64,000 nt of DNA, from positions 62,001 through 126,000 of the forward strand of contig NZ_BONE01000012.1 in the NCBI RefSeq assembly GCF_016862555.1, given 5' to 3'. Shown piece by piece: positions 51,836 through 64,000 of the stretch. The notes beneath the pieces were generated by a model, which worked only from the letters and a program-made list of their open reading frames with translations, searched no databases and was not told where the DNA came from. The position numbers and the translations under genes were made by a program. Positions within the stretch are counted from its first letter, which is position 1. The number at the start of each line of letters is the position of its first letter. Origin of the DNA: Asanoa siamensis. GTDB taxonomy: Bacteria; Actinomycetota; Actinomycetes; Mycobacteriales; Micromonosporaceae.

Positions 51836-53128
51836 ATGACAGCTCGGCCGTCGCCACGCCGTACGATCTGGTCCCGCACTCTTCCCGTAGCCGTCGCGCT
51901 CGGGTCACCGCTCGCGTCCACGATGGTCGGTCCAGCGCCGGCCGCGGCCTCCGGCGCCGACCCCGCCAATCCCGTTGTCACCTGGGACCTGAACGCGCAG
52001 ACGGCGATCTGGGACATCGCCGCCCAGCAGCCGAACGAGCAGGTGCGCAGCTTCGCGATGGTGAACGGCGCCGTCTACGACGCGGTGAACGCGATCGCCG
52101 GGACTCCGTACGAGCCGTACCTCGTCGCGCCGGCGGCCGGCGGGACCGAGTCGGTGGACGCGGCCGTGGCCACCGCCGCGCACGGGGTGCTCGCCAGCCT
52201 CTTCCCCGCCCAACAGTCGCGCCTGGCGGCACAGTACGACGCCGCGCTCGCCGCCATACCCGACGGGCGGTCGAAGCAGGGCGGCATCCGGGTCGGCAGC
52301 CGGGCCGCGGCCGCGATGCTCGCCGCCCGGCAGGACGACGGCGCGTTCGGGGACCAGCAGTGGGCCACCGGCACGCAGGCCGGTCAGTGGCGGCCGACAC
52401 CGCCGCTGTTCCTGTCCCAGGGCGCGTGGACCGGGCACATGCGGCCGTTCCTCCTCCACCGCGCCTCGGCGTTCCGCACACCCGGGCCGCCGGCGCTCAC
52501 CAGCGCCGCGTACGCCCGCGACCTGAACGAGGTCAAGCAGGTCGGCTCGGCTACGAGCACCGTACGCACCCAGGACCAGACCGAGGCCGCGCTCTGGTGG
52601 CACGACCGCCGATCCGTGAACTGGGAGATCAAGCGCCAGCTCGCAACGAGCCAGCGGCTGGACGTCCTGCAGACCGCCCGGTTCTTCGCGATGACCGACC
52701 TCGTCGTGGCCGACTCGGGTGTGGCCTGTTTCAGCCAGAAGGACGTCTGGAGCTACTGGCGCCCGGTCACGGCGATCCCGCTGGCCGACACGGATGGCAA
52801 CCCCCGCACCACGGCGGACCCGGGCTGGACGTCGCTTCTCGTCACGCCGCCCTTCCCCGAGTACCCCTCCGGCCACGCCTGCGGCACCGGCGCGCGGATG
52901 TCGCTGTACCGCTACTTCTTCGGCCGCGACGACGTCACGTTCAGCGGCCACAGCGCCGACTCGGGTACGACCCGGCGGTTCACCAGCTTCTCGCAGGCAC
53001 TCACCGAGCTCATCGGCGCCCGCGTCTGGGGCGGCGTCCACTTCCGCACCGCGGACGTCGACGGAGCGAAGCTGGGTGAGGACGTCTTCCGATACGCGGT
53101 GCGGCACCACTTCCGCCCCCGACCGTGA
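51836..53128 (+). CDS. Secreted vanadium-dependent haloperoxidase / PAP2-type protein
   Basis: A 430-residue exported protein with signal peptide (about 1-40). The vanadate/phosphate-binding residues are seen in KDVWSYWRPVTAI (Lys and Arg), PPFPEYPSGHACGTGA (Ser, Gly, His) and ARVWGGVHFRTADVDG (Arg and His), the pattern of vanadium chloroperoxidases and PAP2 phosphatases. It oxidises halides with H2O2 or hydrolyses phosphate esters outside the cell. ATG start behind GGGAG. A 16-bp stem-loop follows, shared with the convergent cellulase gene. Confidence 0.87.
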   Translation: MTARPSPRRTIWSRTLPVAVALGSPLASTMVGPAPAAASGADPANPVVTWDLNAQTAIWDIAAQQPNEQVRSFAMVNGAVYDAVNAIAGTPYEPYLVAPAAGGTESVDAAVATAAHGVLASLFPAQQSRLAAQYDAALAAIPDGRSKQGGIRVGSRAAAAMLAARQDDGAFGDQQWATGTQAGQWRPTPPLFLSQGAWTGHMRPFLLHRASAFRTPGPPALTSAAYARDLNEVKQVGSATSTVRTQDQTEAALWWHDRRSVNWEIKRQLATSQRLDVLQTARFFAMTDLVVADSGVACFSQKDVWSYWRPVTAIPLADTDGNPRTTADPGWTSLLVTPPFPEYPSGHACGTGARMSLYRYFFGRDDVTFSGHSADSGTTRRFTSFSQALTELIGARVWGGVHFRTADVDGAKLGEDVFRYAVRHHFRPRP

Positions 53129-53130
53129 GC

Positions 53131-53176
53131 CCTTGGACAGTTACCGCTCGTGCCGCGGAACGGTAACTGTCCAAGG
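53131..53176. terminator. Bidirectional stem-loop between haloperoxidase and cellulase genes
   Basis: CCTTGGACAGTTACCG and CGGTAACTGTCCAAGG form a perfect 16-bp stem with a 14-base loop. It lies between the stop codons of two convergent genes (2 and 13 bases away). Confidence 0.85.
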
Positions 53177-53189
53177 CTTCGACCACGAA

Positions 53190-56881
<3,692 letters not shown>

Positions 56882-56885
<4 letters not shown>

Positions 56886-58156
56886 CCGCTTCTCGCCGCC
56901 TTTCGAGGCGCGGTCTTCTTGGCCGCCTTTCGAGGCGCGGTCTTCTTGGCCGCCTTGGTCGCGGTCCCGGTCGACTTTCGAGGCGCGGTCTTCGTCGACT
57001 TTCGAGGCGCCGTCTTCTTCGCCGCCTTGGTCGCGGTCCCGGTCGACTTTCGAGGCGCGGTCTTCGCTGCCTTTCGAGGCGCGGTCTTCTTCGCCGCCTT
57101 GGTCGCGGTCTTCGTCGACTCTCGGGCCGCGGTCTTCTTAGCCACCTGGGTCGCGGTCCTGGTCGACTCCCGGGCCGCGGTTTTCTTCGCCACCTGGGTC
57201 GCTGTCCTGGTCGACTCCCGGGCCGCGGTCCTCTTCGCCACCTGGGTCGCGGTCCTGGTCGACTCCCGGGCCGCGGTCTCCTTCGCCACCTCGGTCGCGG
57301 TCCTCTTCGCCACCTGGGTCGCGGTCTTCGCCGACTGTCGGGCCGCGGTCTCCTTCGCCACCTCCGTCGCGGTCTCCTTCGCCACCTGGGTCGCGGTCCT
57401 CGTCGACTCCCGGGCCGCGGTCTTCTTCGCCACCTGGGTCGCGGTCTTCTCTGACTCCCGGGCCGCGGTCTCCCTTGCCACCTCGGTCGCGGTCCTGGCT
57501 GACTCTCGGGCCGCCGTCTCCTTCGCCACCTCGGTCGCGGTCCTGGCTGCCTCTCGAGCCGCCGTCTCCCTCGCCACCTGGGTCGCGGTCTTCGCCGACT
57601 CTCGCGCCGCCGTCTCCTTCGCCACCTCGGTCGCGGTCCTCGCCGACTCTCGCGCCGCGGTCTCCCTTGCCACCTCGGTCGCGGTCCTCGCCGACTCTCG
57701 CGCCGCCGTATCCCTTGCCACCTCGGTCGCGGTCCTGGTCAACTCCCGGGCCGCCGTCTCCTTCGCCACCTCGGTCGCGGTCCTGGCTGACTCCCGAGCC
57801 GCCGTCTCCTTCGCCACCTCGGTCGCGGTCCTGGTAGCCACCTTGGCTGATTCCTCGTCGGGCGACTCGTCCTCGTCGGTCCGGTCGTCCCGAGCCAGCT
57901 CGTTCTTGGCCTTCTCACCATTGGCCTGGCTGCCGTCTTCCGAACCGTGGCCTTCGGCGCCGCCCTCATTGACGGACTTCCTGCCATCGCGGGAACCGCC
58001 GTCGCCGTACTCGGTGAGTCTGTCCGTGAGTTCATCCATCCGCGCATTCACGATGGACGCAGCTTGGTCGGCGAGCGCGCCCACGAACTCCCGCAGGCCC
58101 GCGAACAACTTGCCGCCCGTTGAACCGTTTCCGTTACCGCTCGTACCCTGGCTCAC
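56882..58156 (-). CDS. Histone-H1-like repeat protein (Ala/Lys/Thr-rich)
   Basis: A 424-residue protein. Residues about 15-50 form a short helical region (LFAGLREFVGALADQAASI, then MDELTDRLTEY). An acidic linker (about 50-105) is followed by about 15 copies of a 16-residue unit (ESARTATEVAKETAAR and variants), which would form a long helix or coiled coil. The last 75 residues are a lysine-rich tail of KKTAPRKAAK and TAPRKSTGTATKA units like histone H1 or the tails of actinobacterial HupB. This suggests DNA or RNA binding by the tail with the repeats as a spacer. Start: GTG 58156, five bases after GGAGGGG. Codon-by-codon repetition is strong. The function is not known. Confidence 0.8.
57117..57845 (-). 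repeat. About 15 tandem 48-bp repeats within the histone-H1-like gene
   Basis: The plus strand repeats a unit such as gccacctcggtcgcggtc plus spacer with a 48-base period; copies differ at scattered positions. The region is prone to recombination and to assembly errors in copy number. Confidence 0.85.
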
Positions 58157-58348
58157 GTCGTCCCCTCCGGAACCCCGCATCGACGCCGCCCGTTCGGTGA
58201 GGCGGTCACGTGCCGGCGGCGCGCGCGAAGACGCCGATGAGGGGTCGCCCCGGCGGTTGCCGGCGCTCCTCGCGTCTACGGCCGCCTACCCGCGGTCGGC
58301 GCGGCGAAACGCGGCTCGTCGCCACTTCGGTCGTCAGGGCCGGGCGGG

Positions 58349-59209
58349 TCAGCGGGCCGCGACGATGTCGTCGGCATCGGTGCTGTAGGCGAGGTCGCGC
58401 TGCGCCCGCAGCGCGGCGAGGCGTTCCTCCAGCGTCGCGGCGATCTGCTCGTACGTGTTGGCGCCGAGGACGATCCGCTTCGGCGCCGGGGACACGTCGA
58501 CGGACTCGGCGACCGCCCGGGCCGCCTTCGCGGGGTCGCCCGTGATGAGCCGCCGCAGGACCTCGGGTTCGACGTCGGCGCCGAGCATGCCCCTTACCTG
58601 ACCGACGATCGTGTCGCGGTAGGCGTCGAGGGGCTCGGCCAGCGCCAGGTTCCGGTTGAAGTTCGTACGACTGCCGCCGGGCTCCACGAGGGTGACCTCG
58701 ATGCCGAACGGCGCCACCTCCAGGGCGAGGGACTCGTAGAAGCCCTCGACGCCGAACTTGGTGGCGTTGTACAGGCTCATCCCGGGGTCCGGCACCTGCC
58801 CGCCCGAGCTGGACATCTGGATGATCCGGCCGCCGCCCTGGGCGCGGAGCGGCGGTACGACGGCCCGGGCGAGTTGGATCGCGCTGACCAGATTGACGTC
58901 GAGTTGGCGGGCGAGCAGCTCGTCGGAGACTTCCTCGGCGGCGCCGAGCAGGCCGAAGCCTGCGTTGGAGACCACCACGTCGACGCGGCCGAGGGCGGTG
59001 AAGGCGTCGACGACGACGCGGCGCAGCGCCGGGGTGTCGGCCACGTCGAGCGTGGCGGCCCAGAGCCGGTCGCCATGCCGGTCGGCCAGCCCGGCCAGCG
59101 CCTCCGGGCGCCGCGCGGTGGCGGCCACGCGGTCACCACGGTCCAGCAGCAGGGTGGTCAACTCGTACCCGAATCCCGATCCGGCTCCGGTGATGAACCA
59201 GTTCTTCAT
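58349..59209 (-). CDS. Short-chain dehydrogenase/reductase
   Basis: A 286-residue SDR with the cofactor motif ITGAGSGFGYEL, the NAG motif (SNAGFG), the catalytic Ser in MSSSGGQ and YNATK (Tyr/Lys). The longer C-terminal part (to AALRAQRDLAYST) is typical of the classical SDR oxidoreductases of unknown substrate. ATG start after a weak ribosome-binding site. A nested dyad at 59228-59262 just upstream is its likely operator; the divergent TetR gene that should bind it is broken. Confidence 0.9.
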   Translation of the reverse strand: MKNWFITGAGSGFGYELTTLLLDRGDRVAATARRPEALAGLADRHGDRLWAATLDVADTPALRRVVVDAFTALGRVDVVVSNAGFGLLGAAEEVSDELLARQLDVNLVSAIQLARAVVPPLRAQGGGRIIQMSSSGGQVPDPGMSLYNATKFGVEGFYESLALEVAPFGIEVTLVEPGGSRTNFNRNLALAEPLDAYRDTIVGQVRGMLGADVEPEVLRRLITGDPAKAARAVAESVDVSPAPKRIVLGANTYEQIAATLEERLAALRAQRDLAYSTDADDIVAAR

Positions 59210-59227
59210 GATTGTCCGATTCCCTGA

Positions 59228-59262
59228 GGTTAATAGCTCTTACCAGGTAAGTGTCATTAACC
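59228..59262. promoter_or_regulatory. Nested 35-bp operator upstream of the SDR gene
   Basis: Outer arms GGTTAAT and ATTAACC and inner arms CTTACC and GGTAAG are both perfect inverted repeats around one central A, with 4-base spacers on each side. This is typical of a TetR-type site in a divergent promoter. Confidence 0.75.
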
Positions 59263-59346
59263 TTACTCGCGCGACCGAACCCGTCAAGCGCCCTCCTATC
59301 CATCACCACGGTGACCTGCGCGACGCCTTCGAGGCGGCCGCGCTGT
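59263..59346 (+). pseudogene. Remnant of a TetR regulator N-terminus
   Basis: After the operator the plus strand reads LTRATEPVKRPPIHHHGDLR and DAFEAAALSL, the usual start of TetR-family repressors (KRPPYHHGDLRRALLDAA). There is no start codon at its beginning (CTT where ATG is expected), and the family resemblance is lost after about 28 residues. It is the decayed partner of the nested operator and the SDR gene. Confidence 0.6.
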
Positions 59347-59543
59347 CCTTGACGCCATGTCCGGGCCGAGGGACTTCAGATCGCGCTACCCCCGCCTGGC
59401 CGAGGCCGGCACCGCGGTTCCGGCGGTCCTGACCGAGCCGGCCGGCCGGCTCCGCGACGGCTCGGCCGACGCGCTGGCCCGAAGGCTCTTGACCCGCGTG
59501 CGCACCGCGATCGCGGAGGCGGACCTACCGCCTACCCATGGGC

Positions 59544-59733
59544 TCGACGGCGAGGCGACGGACTACACGAAACGGGTCGTCGAGGCCAACGACGGCGTGC
59601 CGGTCGACATCGTCCTAGACTCGATCGGCGGCCGGGTGTTCACGGCGCCATCCTGTCGGACCGCAACGCGAGCGTGACGGGCCTCTGGTTGCGGCCGGCG
59701 TTGACCGTCCCGGGCACGTACGCGGAGCCGTTG
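59544..59733 (+). pseudogene. Decayed partial copy of the quinone oxidoreductase gene
   Basis: This segment reads DGEATDYTKRVVEANDGVPV, then VLDSIGGRVFTA, nearly identical in DNA to 63038-63309 on the other strand. It skips about 82 bases and resumes with LSDRNASVTG and RPALTVPGTYAEPL in another frame. It has no start, is frameshifted and is inverted relative to the intact gene: a partial, deleted duplication. Confidence 0.75.
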
Positions 59734-59943
59734 ATCTCGGGACACATCAGCAGTTCGACGCTTTTTGAAAGGGTCGGGAGGATCGGCGATCCAGTACGCG
59801 AGGCCGCCAAGCCCGCACGCGGCAACGACCAGGATCGTCTGCACAGCCATTCCGGTCTCGCCGTCAGCGGCGATCTGTGCAGCGATCGAACCGGCAACCG
59901 CCGCGGCACCGCACACCGCGATGGAACGAGAACGCCGAGCCAC
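59563..59943 (-). CDS. Possible small membrane protein with a replaced C-terminus
   Basis: The first 65 or so residues (GTG 59943) read as a small membrane protein: RRSRSIAVCGAAAVAGSIAA (helix 1), then MAVQTILVVAACGLGGLAYWI (helix 2), PPDPFKKRRTADV. From about residue 70 the frame runs antisense through the decayed oxidoreductase copy, so the original end has been lost or this was always a spurious frame. No ribosome-binding site is clear and no family is recognised. Confidence 0.35.
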   Translation of the reverse strand: MARRSRSIAVCGAAAVAGSIAAQIAADGETGMAVQTILVVAACGLGGLAYWIADPPDPFKKRRTADVSRDQRLRVRARDGQRRPQPEARHARVAVRQDGAVNTRPPIESRTMSTGTPSLASTTRFV

Positions 59944-60003
59944 GACGGAAATGCTAGCCGCCGCTCGCCACCCCCCGGACGTCCTGTCGCGAGGTCCGGG
60001 CGA

Positions 60004-60039
60004 CCGTGGGGTCCGAGGCCGGTGCCCCGGACCCCACGG
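60004..60039 (-). terminator. Stem-loop after the second M14 peptidase gene
   Basis: CCGTGGGGTCCG and CGGACCCCACGG pair perfectly over 12 bp with a 12-base loop, six bases past the stop codon. Confidence 0.8.
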
Positions 60040-60044
60040 GGGCG

Positions 60045-62633
60045 TCAGCCCTGACCGCCCAGGTACATCGCGTTGAACAGGAACCTGTACGTCCCGTGTG
60101 ACTGGGCGCGGTGCTGCGGCTTGAAGCCGATCATCACCACCTCGCCCTGGCCCAGCTTGGAGGTCACCACCGCCGGCTTCCCGCCGATGAGGTCCTCGCC
60201 CAGCAGGAACCCGCTCTTCAGGATGTTCGTCGTCGGCCAGGTCGCGGCCACGCTGACGCCCTGCGCGCCCTCGTTGACCTGGAACACCGGACTGTCCGAG
60301 ACGAACGCCGCCGTCGTCGGGGCGAAGCCCGAGGCGACCGGGTCGTTCGCGTCGGTGCCGAGGTTCAGGACCGAGCCGGGGATGTTGTACGTCGTCTCCT
60401 CGACACCCGCCGACACGTCCTTGACCGGCACGCCGAACGCCTGGATCGGCAGCTGCGCCGCCCGGTTCAGCGTGACGACCGTGCCGCCGGCCTCCACGAA
60501 CGTCTTCAGGTTGGCCACGCCCGCGTCGGTCATGCCGCCCGTGTACTCGGCCGGCAGCGAACCCGCCGCCCGGCCGTTGCGCATCGAGTTGTACGTCGCG
60601 TCCGGCAGCACGATCGTGTCGAACCTGGACTTCAGGTCGCCCGCGCGTACGCCCGCGTTGTCCAGCCTCTGGAAGCCGAACTTGAACTGCTCGAGCACGT
60701 AGCGGGTCCAGCCCTCGTCGTAGTTGTTGAACCCGTCGTACAGACCGATCCGGGGCGCCTTGAGCTCCGACAGACCGGTCGGCGCGGCGTCGACCGCCGC
60801 GATCGACAGGCCGAGTTGCCGGGCGAGCCCGGTCACCCGGTCGCCGGTGCCGCGGTCGGCCTTGACGAGGAACGTGCCGGCCGGCAGCTTGCCCGTCCGG
60901 GTGGTGACCTCGCCGCCGCTGCGCCAGACCTGCTCACCCGCGGCGAGCAGCGAGTTGACGGCGGTGGAGCTGTCGTTGACGCGCGGGTCCAGGGCGTACG
61001 AGTGCCTCGGCGCACCCGTGACCGTCCCCGCCGGCGCCTTCGGCCAGTCGACCGACGCGGTGTTGACCCGCACGGCCTGGTCGAGCTTGTCGACCGTGAC
61101 ACCCATCTGGAACGACAGCGTGTAACCCGTGATGTCGTACGGCGGTTCGAGCGGCCCGCCCGGGTAGAGCCGCCGATCCGGGTACACCTGCGGGTTGAGC
61201 AGGTCGAGCACGGCCGCCCGGTAGGGCTGGGCCTCCCGGACAACATAACTGCCGGCCGGGTACGTGCGACCGTCCACAGTGAACGAGGACAGCGCCCGCT
61301 CCACCTGGATGTTGTTCCACCGCAGCTTGTCGACGAGCTTGGTCGCGGTCGGGAAGTCGGCCTGGTCGGCGGGGATCACGTAGGTGGTGCTGCCACCGTT
61401 GCGAGCCCCGTCGCGGGCCATCTGGTACGCGCCGTACAGCCAGCCCTCGCGGTCGTCGCTGGCCTGCCGGAGCATCGCCCACGACGCCGAGACGATGTAG
61501 GCGCAGCTCTGCGACAGGTGCCACTCACCGCCCTTCCACGGGCTCGGGTAGAACACCGACGGCTGGCTCGTCGACGTGCCGTCGGCGAACGTGGCCGGGA
61601 AGTCCTTCGGGTCGTACACCCGCGGGGTCGCCGAGGCGTGCGCCGTCTCGGTCAGGATGCCGATCTGGTTGTGGTAGTACGGCGCCGTCCGCGCGCCACC
61701 GTTCCACCAGATGTCGTACGACTGGCGGGCCAGCGCGCCGACCTTGCCCTCGCGGTCGAGCCGCTGGCCCATCGCGTCACCGATCAGGTTCACACCGCGT
61801 ACGACCTGCGGGTTGATGTTGGGGTTCAGCGGGTCCTCGTACGGCGGGATGCTGATGCGGGCCGGGAAGACCGCCGTCTGGTGGACGTTGTGCATCATCT
61901 GCGGCAGCCACTCGTGGAAGAGCTGCCGGCCGACGTTCTGGGTCTCCCGCAGGTTGAACATGTACCAGTCGCGGTTGTTGTCGTGCCCCGCGTACTTCTG
62001 GTAGAGCTCGGGGAAGCCGGCGTCCTGGTACGGCCCCCCGAGATTCTTCCTGTACCAGTCGGCGACCTTCGTGCCGCCGTCCGGGTTGACGTTCGGCACC
62101 AGCAGCGTGACGACGTTGTCCCGAACCTCGCGCGCTTCCGGCGTCTCGCTGGTGACGAGGTCGTACGCGAACTGCGGCGCGGTCTGGTGCCCGGCCACCT
62201 CGGTCGAGTGGATCCCGAAGTCGACCCAGGCGATGGTCTTGCCCTCCTTGGCGAGGTTACGGGCGACCGAGTCGGGGAGCTTGTCACCCTGCGACAGGCG
62301 TACGGAGATGTCCTTGTACCGCCTGAGGTTCTTCTCCTGGAGGTTCTTCTCGGACGAGACGACCGCCATGAGCTGCGGGCGCCCCTCGGAGGTCCTGCCG
62401 ATCTCCATCAGCTTCATGCGGTCACTGGCGGCGTCGAGCTTGCGGTAGTACTCGGCGATCTGCTCGTACGTGGCCAGCTTGTAGTCGGTGCACGGCACGA
62501 ACCCGAGCGTCGACTCCGGCTTGGGGATCCGCGACGTACCGGTCGCCGAGGCCGACGCCGACGCCAACGCGGGGACGGCCAGCAACGCGAGAGCGATGGC
62601 GGCGGGCAGGGTCCTTGATCTTCTTCGATTCAC
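60045..62633 (-). CDS. Secreted M14-family peptidase with C-terminal domain
   Basis: An 862-residue exported protein. Signal peptide (about 1-31), then an M14 catalytic domain (about 45-360) with TYEQIAEYYRKLDAASDRMKL, the Zn ligands in FGIHSTEVAGHQ, LVPNVNPDGGTKV, HDNNRDWYMFNLRET and LTETAHAS (candidate Glu). The remaining 500 residues form domains with a glutamine-amidotransferase-like or Rossmann-type feel (VETGGTVVTLNR, GEVVMIGFKPQHRAQ). This is a different M14 subfamily from the peptidase at 49233. It acts outside the cell on proteins or peptidoglycan-like substrates. GTG start at 62633 behind GAGGG; a terminator follows. Confidence 0.87.
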   Translation of the reverse strand: MNRRRSRTLPAAIALALLAVPALASASASATGTSRIPKPESTLGFVPCTDYKLATYEQIAEYYRKLDAASDRMKLMEIGRTSEGRPQLMAVVSSEKNLQEKNLRRYKDISVRLSQGDKLPDSVARNLAKEGKTIAWVDFGIHSTEVAGHQTAPQFAYDLVTSETPEAREVRDNVVTLLVPNVNPDGGTKVADWYRKNLGGPYQDAGFPELYQKYAGHDNNRDWYMFNLRETQNVGRQLFHEWLPQMMHNVHQTAVFPARISIPPYEDPLNPNINPQVVRGVNLIGDAMGQRLDREGKVGALARQSYDIWWNGGARTAPYYHNQIGILTETAHASATPRVYDPKDFPATFADGTSTSQPSVFYPSPWKGGEWHLSQSCAYIVSASWAMLRQASDDREGWLYGAYQMARDGARNGGSTTYVIPADQADFPTATKLVDKLRWNNIQVERALSSFTVDGRTYPAGSYVVREAQPYRAAVLDLLNPQVYPDRRLYPGGPLEPPYDITGYTLSFQMGVTVDKLDQAVRVNTASVDWPKAPAGTVTGAPRHSYALDPRVNDSSTAVNSLLAAGEQVWRSGGEVTTRTGKLPAGTFLVKADRGTGDRVTGLARQLGLSIAAVDAAPTGLSELKAPRIGLYDGFNNYDEGWTRYVLEQFKFGFQRLDNAGVRAGDLKSRFDTIVLPDATYNSMRNGRAAGSLPAEYTGGMTDAGVANLKTFVEAGGTVVTLNRAAQLPIQAFGVPVKDVSAGVEETTYNIPGSVLNLGTDANDPVASGFAPTTAAFVSDSPVFQVNEGAQGVSVAATWPTTNILKSGFLLGEDLIGGKPAVVTSKLGQGEVVMIGFKPQHRAQSHGTYRFLFNAMYLGGQG

Positions 62634-62899
62634 CAGAAACCCTCTGCTCTGTCGTTGAACAACGGGGTCCGGTAGGGCGGCCGCTCCACAGGATTCCTTC
62701 GATCTAAGGACGTGGAGCGACCACATTGACCATACAGACATCGACGTTGAGGAAAACTTGAGGATATCGATGGGTTGGTCGGGTCGCTGGAAGCCGCCGC
62801 CACGAGCCATGAGCCATGTGCAAGGGCATCACCGGGGTACGGCTACCGAGTCGCCTACGACCCGTCCGCGGTGTTTACGGTCGCGCGGCAAGAGGTCCG

Positions 62900-63850
62900 T
62901 TACGGGCGGAGGGTGATCTTGCCCGTGGTGCGGCGGGCCAGGAGGTCCGTGAACGCGCGTGACGCGTCCTCCAGCGGATACGACGCCGAGACCAGCGGCT
63001 TCAGGGCGCCCGCCGCGACCAGCGCGAACATCTCCCCCAACGGTTCCGCGTACGTGCCCGGGACGGTCAACGCCGGCCGCAACCAGAAGCCCGTCACGCT
63101 CGCGTTGCGGTCCGACAGGAGGTCCGGGTCGACCGGCGGCACCCCCTCCCGGGACGCGTTGCCGAACGTGACCAGCCGCCCGAACGGCGCCAGCGCCTCC
63201 AGGCCCGCCGTGAACACCCGGCCGCCGATCGAGTCCAGGACGACGTCGACCGGAACGCCGCCGTTGGCCTCGACGACCCGTTTCGTGTAGTCCGTCGCCT
63301 CGCCGTCGATCGCGACGTCCGCGCCGAGGCTGACCGCCAGCGCGCGCTTCTCCTCCGTCGACGCCGTCGCGATCACCCGGCCCGCGCGGAAGTGCCGGGC
63401 CAACTGCACCGCCAGCGAGCCCACACCGCCCGCGGCCGCGTTGACGACCACCGACTCGCCGGGGCGGATCCGCGCGCTGCTGCGCAGCACGTGCCAGGCG
63501 GTCAGGCCCTGGACGAGCAGCGCGAGCGCCTCCGTGTCACCCACCCCGGCCGGCACCGGCACCGCGTCGTCCGCGGCGACGACCGCCTTCTCCGCGAAGC
63601 CGCCACCGCCGAAGGTCGTCGCCAGCACCCGGCGGCCGTCGGCGAGCAGGCCGACCACCTCCGTGCCCGGCACGAACGGCAACGACGGCGTCGGCCCGTA
63701 CGTCCCCGCGACGCGGCTGGTGTCGGCGAAGTTGACCCCGGCCGCGCGCACGTCGACGAGCACCTGCCCGGCACCGGCGACGGGTGAGGGCACGGAGCGC
63801 AGGCGCAGGACCTCGGGCCCACCGAAACGCTCGCACACGACGGCTCGCAT
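62900..63850 (-). CDS. Zinc-independent quinone oxidoreductase (zeta-crystallin type)
   Basis: A 316-residue medium-chain dehydrogenase without the zinc-binding cysteines. It has RAVVCERFGGPEVLRLRSV, the cofactor segment VVNAAAGGVGSLAVQLARHF and LDSIGGRVF. It reduces quinones or enones with NADPH in the cytoplasm. A partial, inverted, deleted copy of its middle lies at 59544-59733. ATG start at 63850 with a weak ribosome-binding site. Confidence 0.9.
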   Translation of the reverse strand: MRAVVCERFGGPEVLRLRSVPSPVAGAGQVLVDVRAAGVNFADTSRVAGTYGPTPSLPFVPGTEVVGLLADGRRVLATTFGGGGFAEKAVVAADDAVPVPAGVGDTEALALLVQGLTAWHVLRSSARIRPGESVVVNAAAGGVGSLAVQLARHFRAGRVIATASTEEKRALAVSLGADVAIDGEATDYTKRVVEANGGVPVDVVLDSIGGRVFTAGLEALAPFGRLVTFGNASREGVPPVDPDLLSDRNASVTGFWLRPALTVPGTYAEPLGEMFALVAAGALKPLVSASYPLEDASRAFTDLLARRTTGKITLRP

Positions 63851-63883
63851 GGTTCCGCACCGTATCCCAGAACGGGCGACCCT

Positions 63884-64000
63884 TCAGCCCACGATCACCG
63901 TGAACGACACGGTGTACGCGTGGTCGAAGATCACCATCGCGTCGTCGCCGGGGCGCGCCGTGCGGCCGCCCTCCCCCACGTACCAGATCGTGTAGTCGTG
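63884..64000 (-). CDS. C-terminal end of an unknown gene, cut by the window edge
   Basis: The last 38 codons are visible: HDYTIWYVGEGG, then GDDAMVIFDHAYTVSFTVIVG and a TGA at 63884-63886. The alternating hydrophobic strands suggest a beta domain. No family is recognised. Same strand as the quinone oxidoreductase gene, 33 bases upstream of it. Confidence 0.5.
   Translation of the reverse strand, partial: HDYTIWYVGEGGRTARPGDDAMVIFDHAYTVSFTVIVG

Noticed and set aside
57117-57845. Possible CRISPR array
   Set aside because: The repeats are 48-bp coding units without unique spacers of constant length.
56919-58388. 489-aa repetitive plus-strand frame (AAVSFATSVAVL type)
   Set aside because: It is the antisense reading of the histone-like repeats; the minus strand has GGAGGGG plus GTG and a sensible domain order.
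60111-62618. 835-aa plus-strand frame opposite the M14 gene
   Set aside because: Compositional shadow without motifs.

Overview
The window is high-GC DNA with long GC-biased ORFs, many GTG/TTG starts, Shine-Dalgarno-led genes, a mycothiol-dependent DinB-type enzyme and an Lsr2 nucleoid protein. It carries several large secreted multi-domain enzymes. All of this points to an actinomycete, probably of the Micromonosporaceae (Actinoplanes/Dactylosporangium type); the family assignment is inference.

Layout. 1-2.6 kb: a partial conserved gene, then a decayed stretch. An MFS exporter and its divergent TetR regulator have both lost their adjoining halves, and a peptidase E gene is frameshifted. 2.7-16 kb: a sugar-acid island. 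A secreted ThuA/copper-radical-oxidase/LamG protein lies beside an operon kduI-kduD-lipoprotein-permease-ATPase-permease-aldehyde dehydrogenase, with a divergent IclR regulator and a tautomerase gene. A 16-bp dyad of the form GTTC-N8-GAAC recurs in front of the oxidase gene, between kduI and iclR, and in front of the tautomerase gene, and suggests one IclR regulon. 16-24 kb: a frameshifted pentapeptide protein, a secreted X-Pro-peptidase-type hydrolase, a steroid-reductase-like membrane protein, and a 1397-aa membrane-anchored NACHT NTPase with a long repeat tail. A small membrane protein plus winged-helix regulator is divergent from the NACHT gene, with two strong dyads in between. 24.8-33 kb: a DinB-like enzyme, a glycosyltransferase-acyltransferase fusion, and a rhamnose-type ABC operon behind a perfect LacI-type palindrome. 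33-49 kb: mostly single genes: a CGNR regulator with an EamA exporter, two tandem immunity-like genes (Imm1-like, SUKH), CopC, acyltransferase, DHFR-like, ornithine cyclodeaminase-like, Lsr2, a Tat-exported AbgB-like amidohydrolase, a CPBP protease remnant, HIT, multicopper oxidase, SGNH-ricin B esterase and NfeD/flotillin. 49-64 kb: secreted enzymes (two different M14 peptidases, a vanadium haloperoxidase, and a GH9-CBM3-FN3-CBM2 cellulase behind a CebR box), an O-methyltransferase, a 16-residue-repeat histone-H1-like protein, an SDR gene behind a nested operator whose TetR partner is destroyed, and a quinone oxidoreductase with a decayed inverted partial copy 3.5 kb away.

Together the genes describe a saprophyte that breaks down polysaccharide and protein outside the cell and imports the sugars by ABC transporters under IclR, LacI and CebR-type control. 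Strong stem-loops close many transcription units. Several places show gene decay by internal deletion or one-base frameshift; the one-base cases could also be sequencing errors. No tRNA, rRNA, CRISPR array or insertion sequence was seen.
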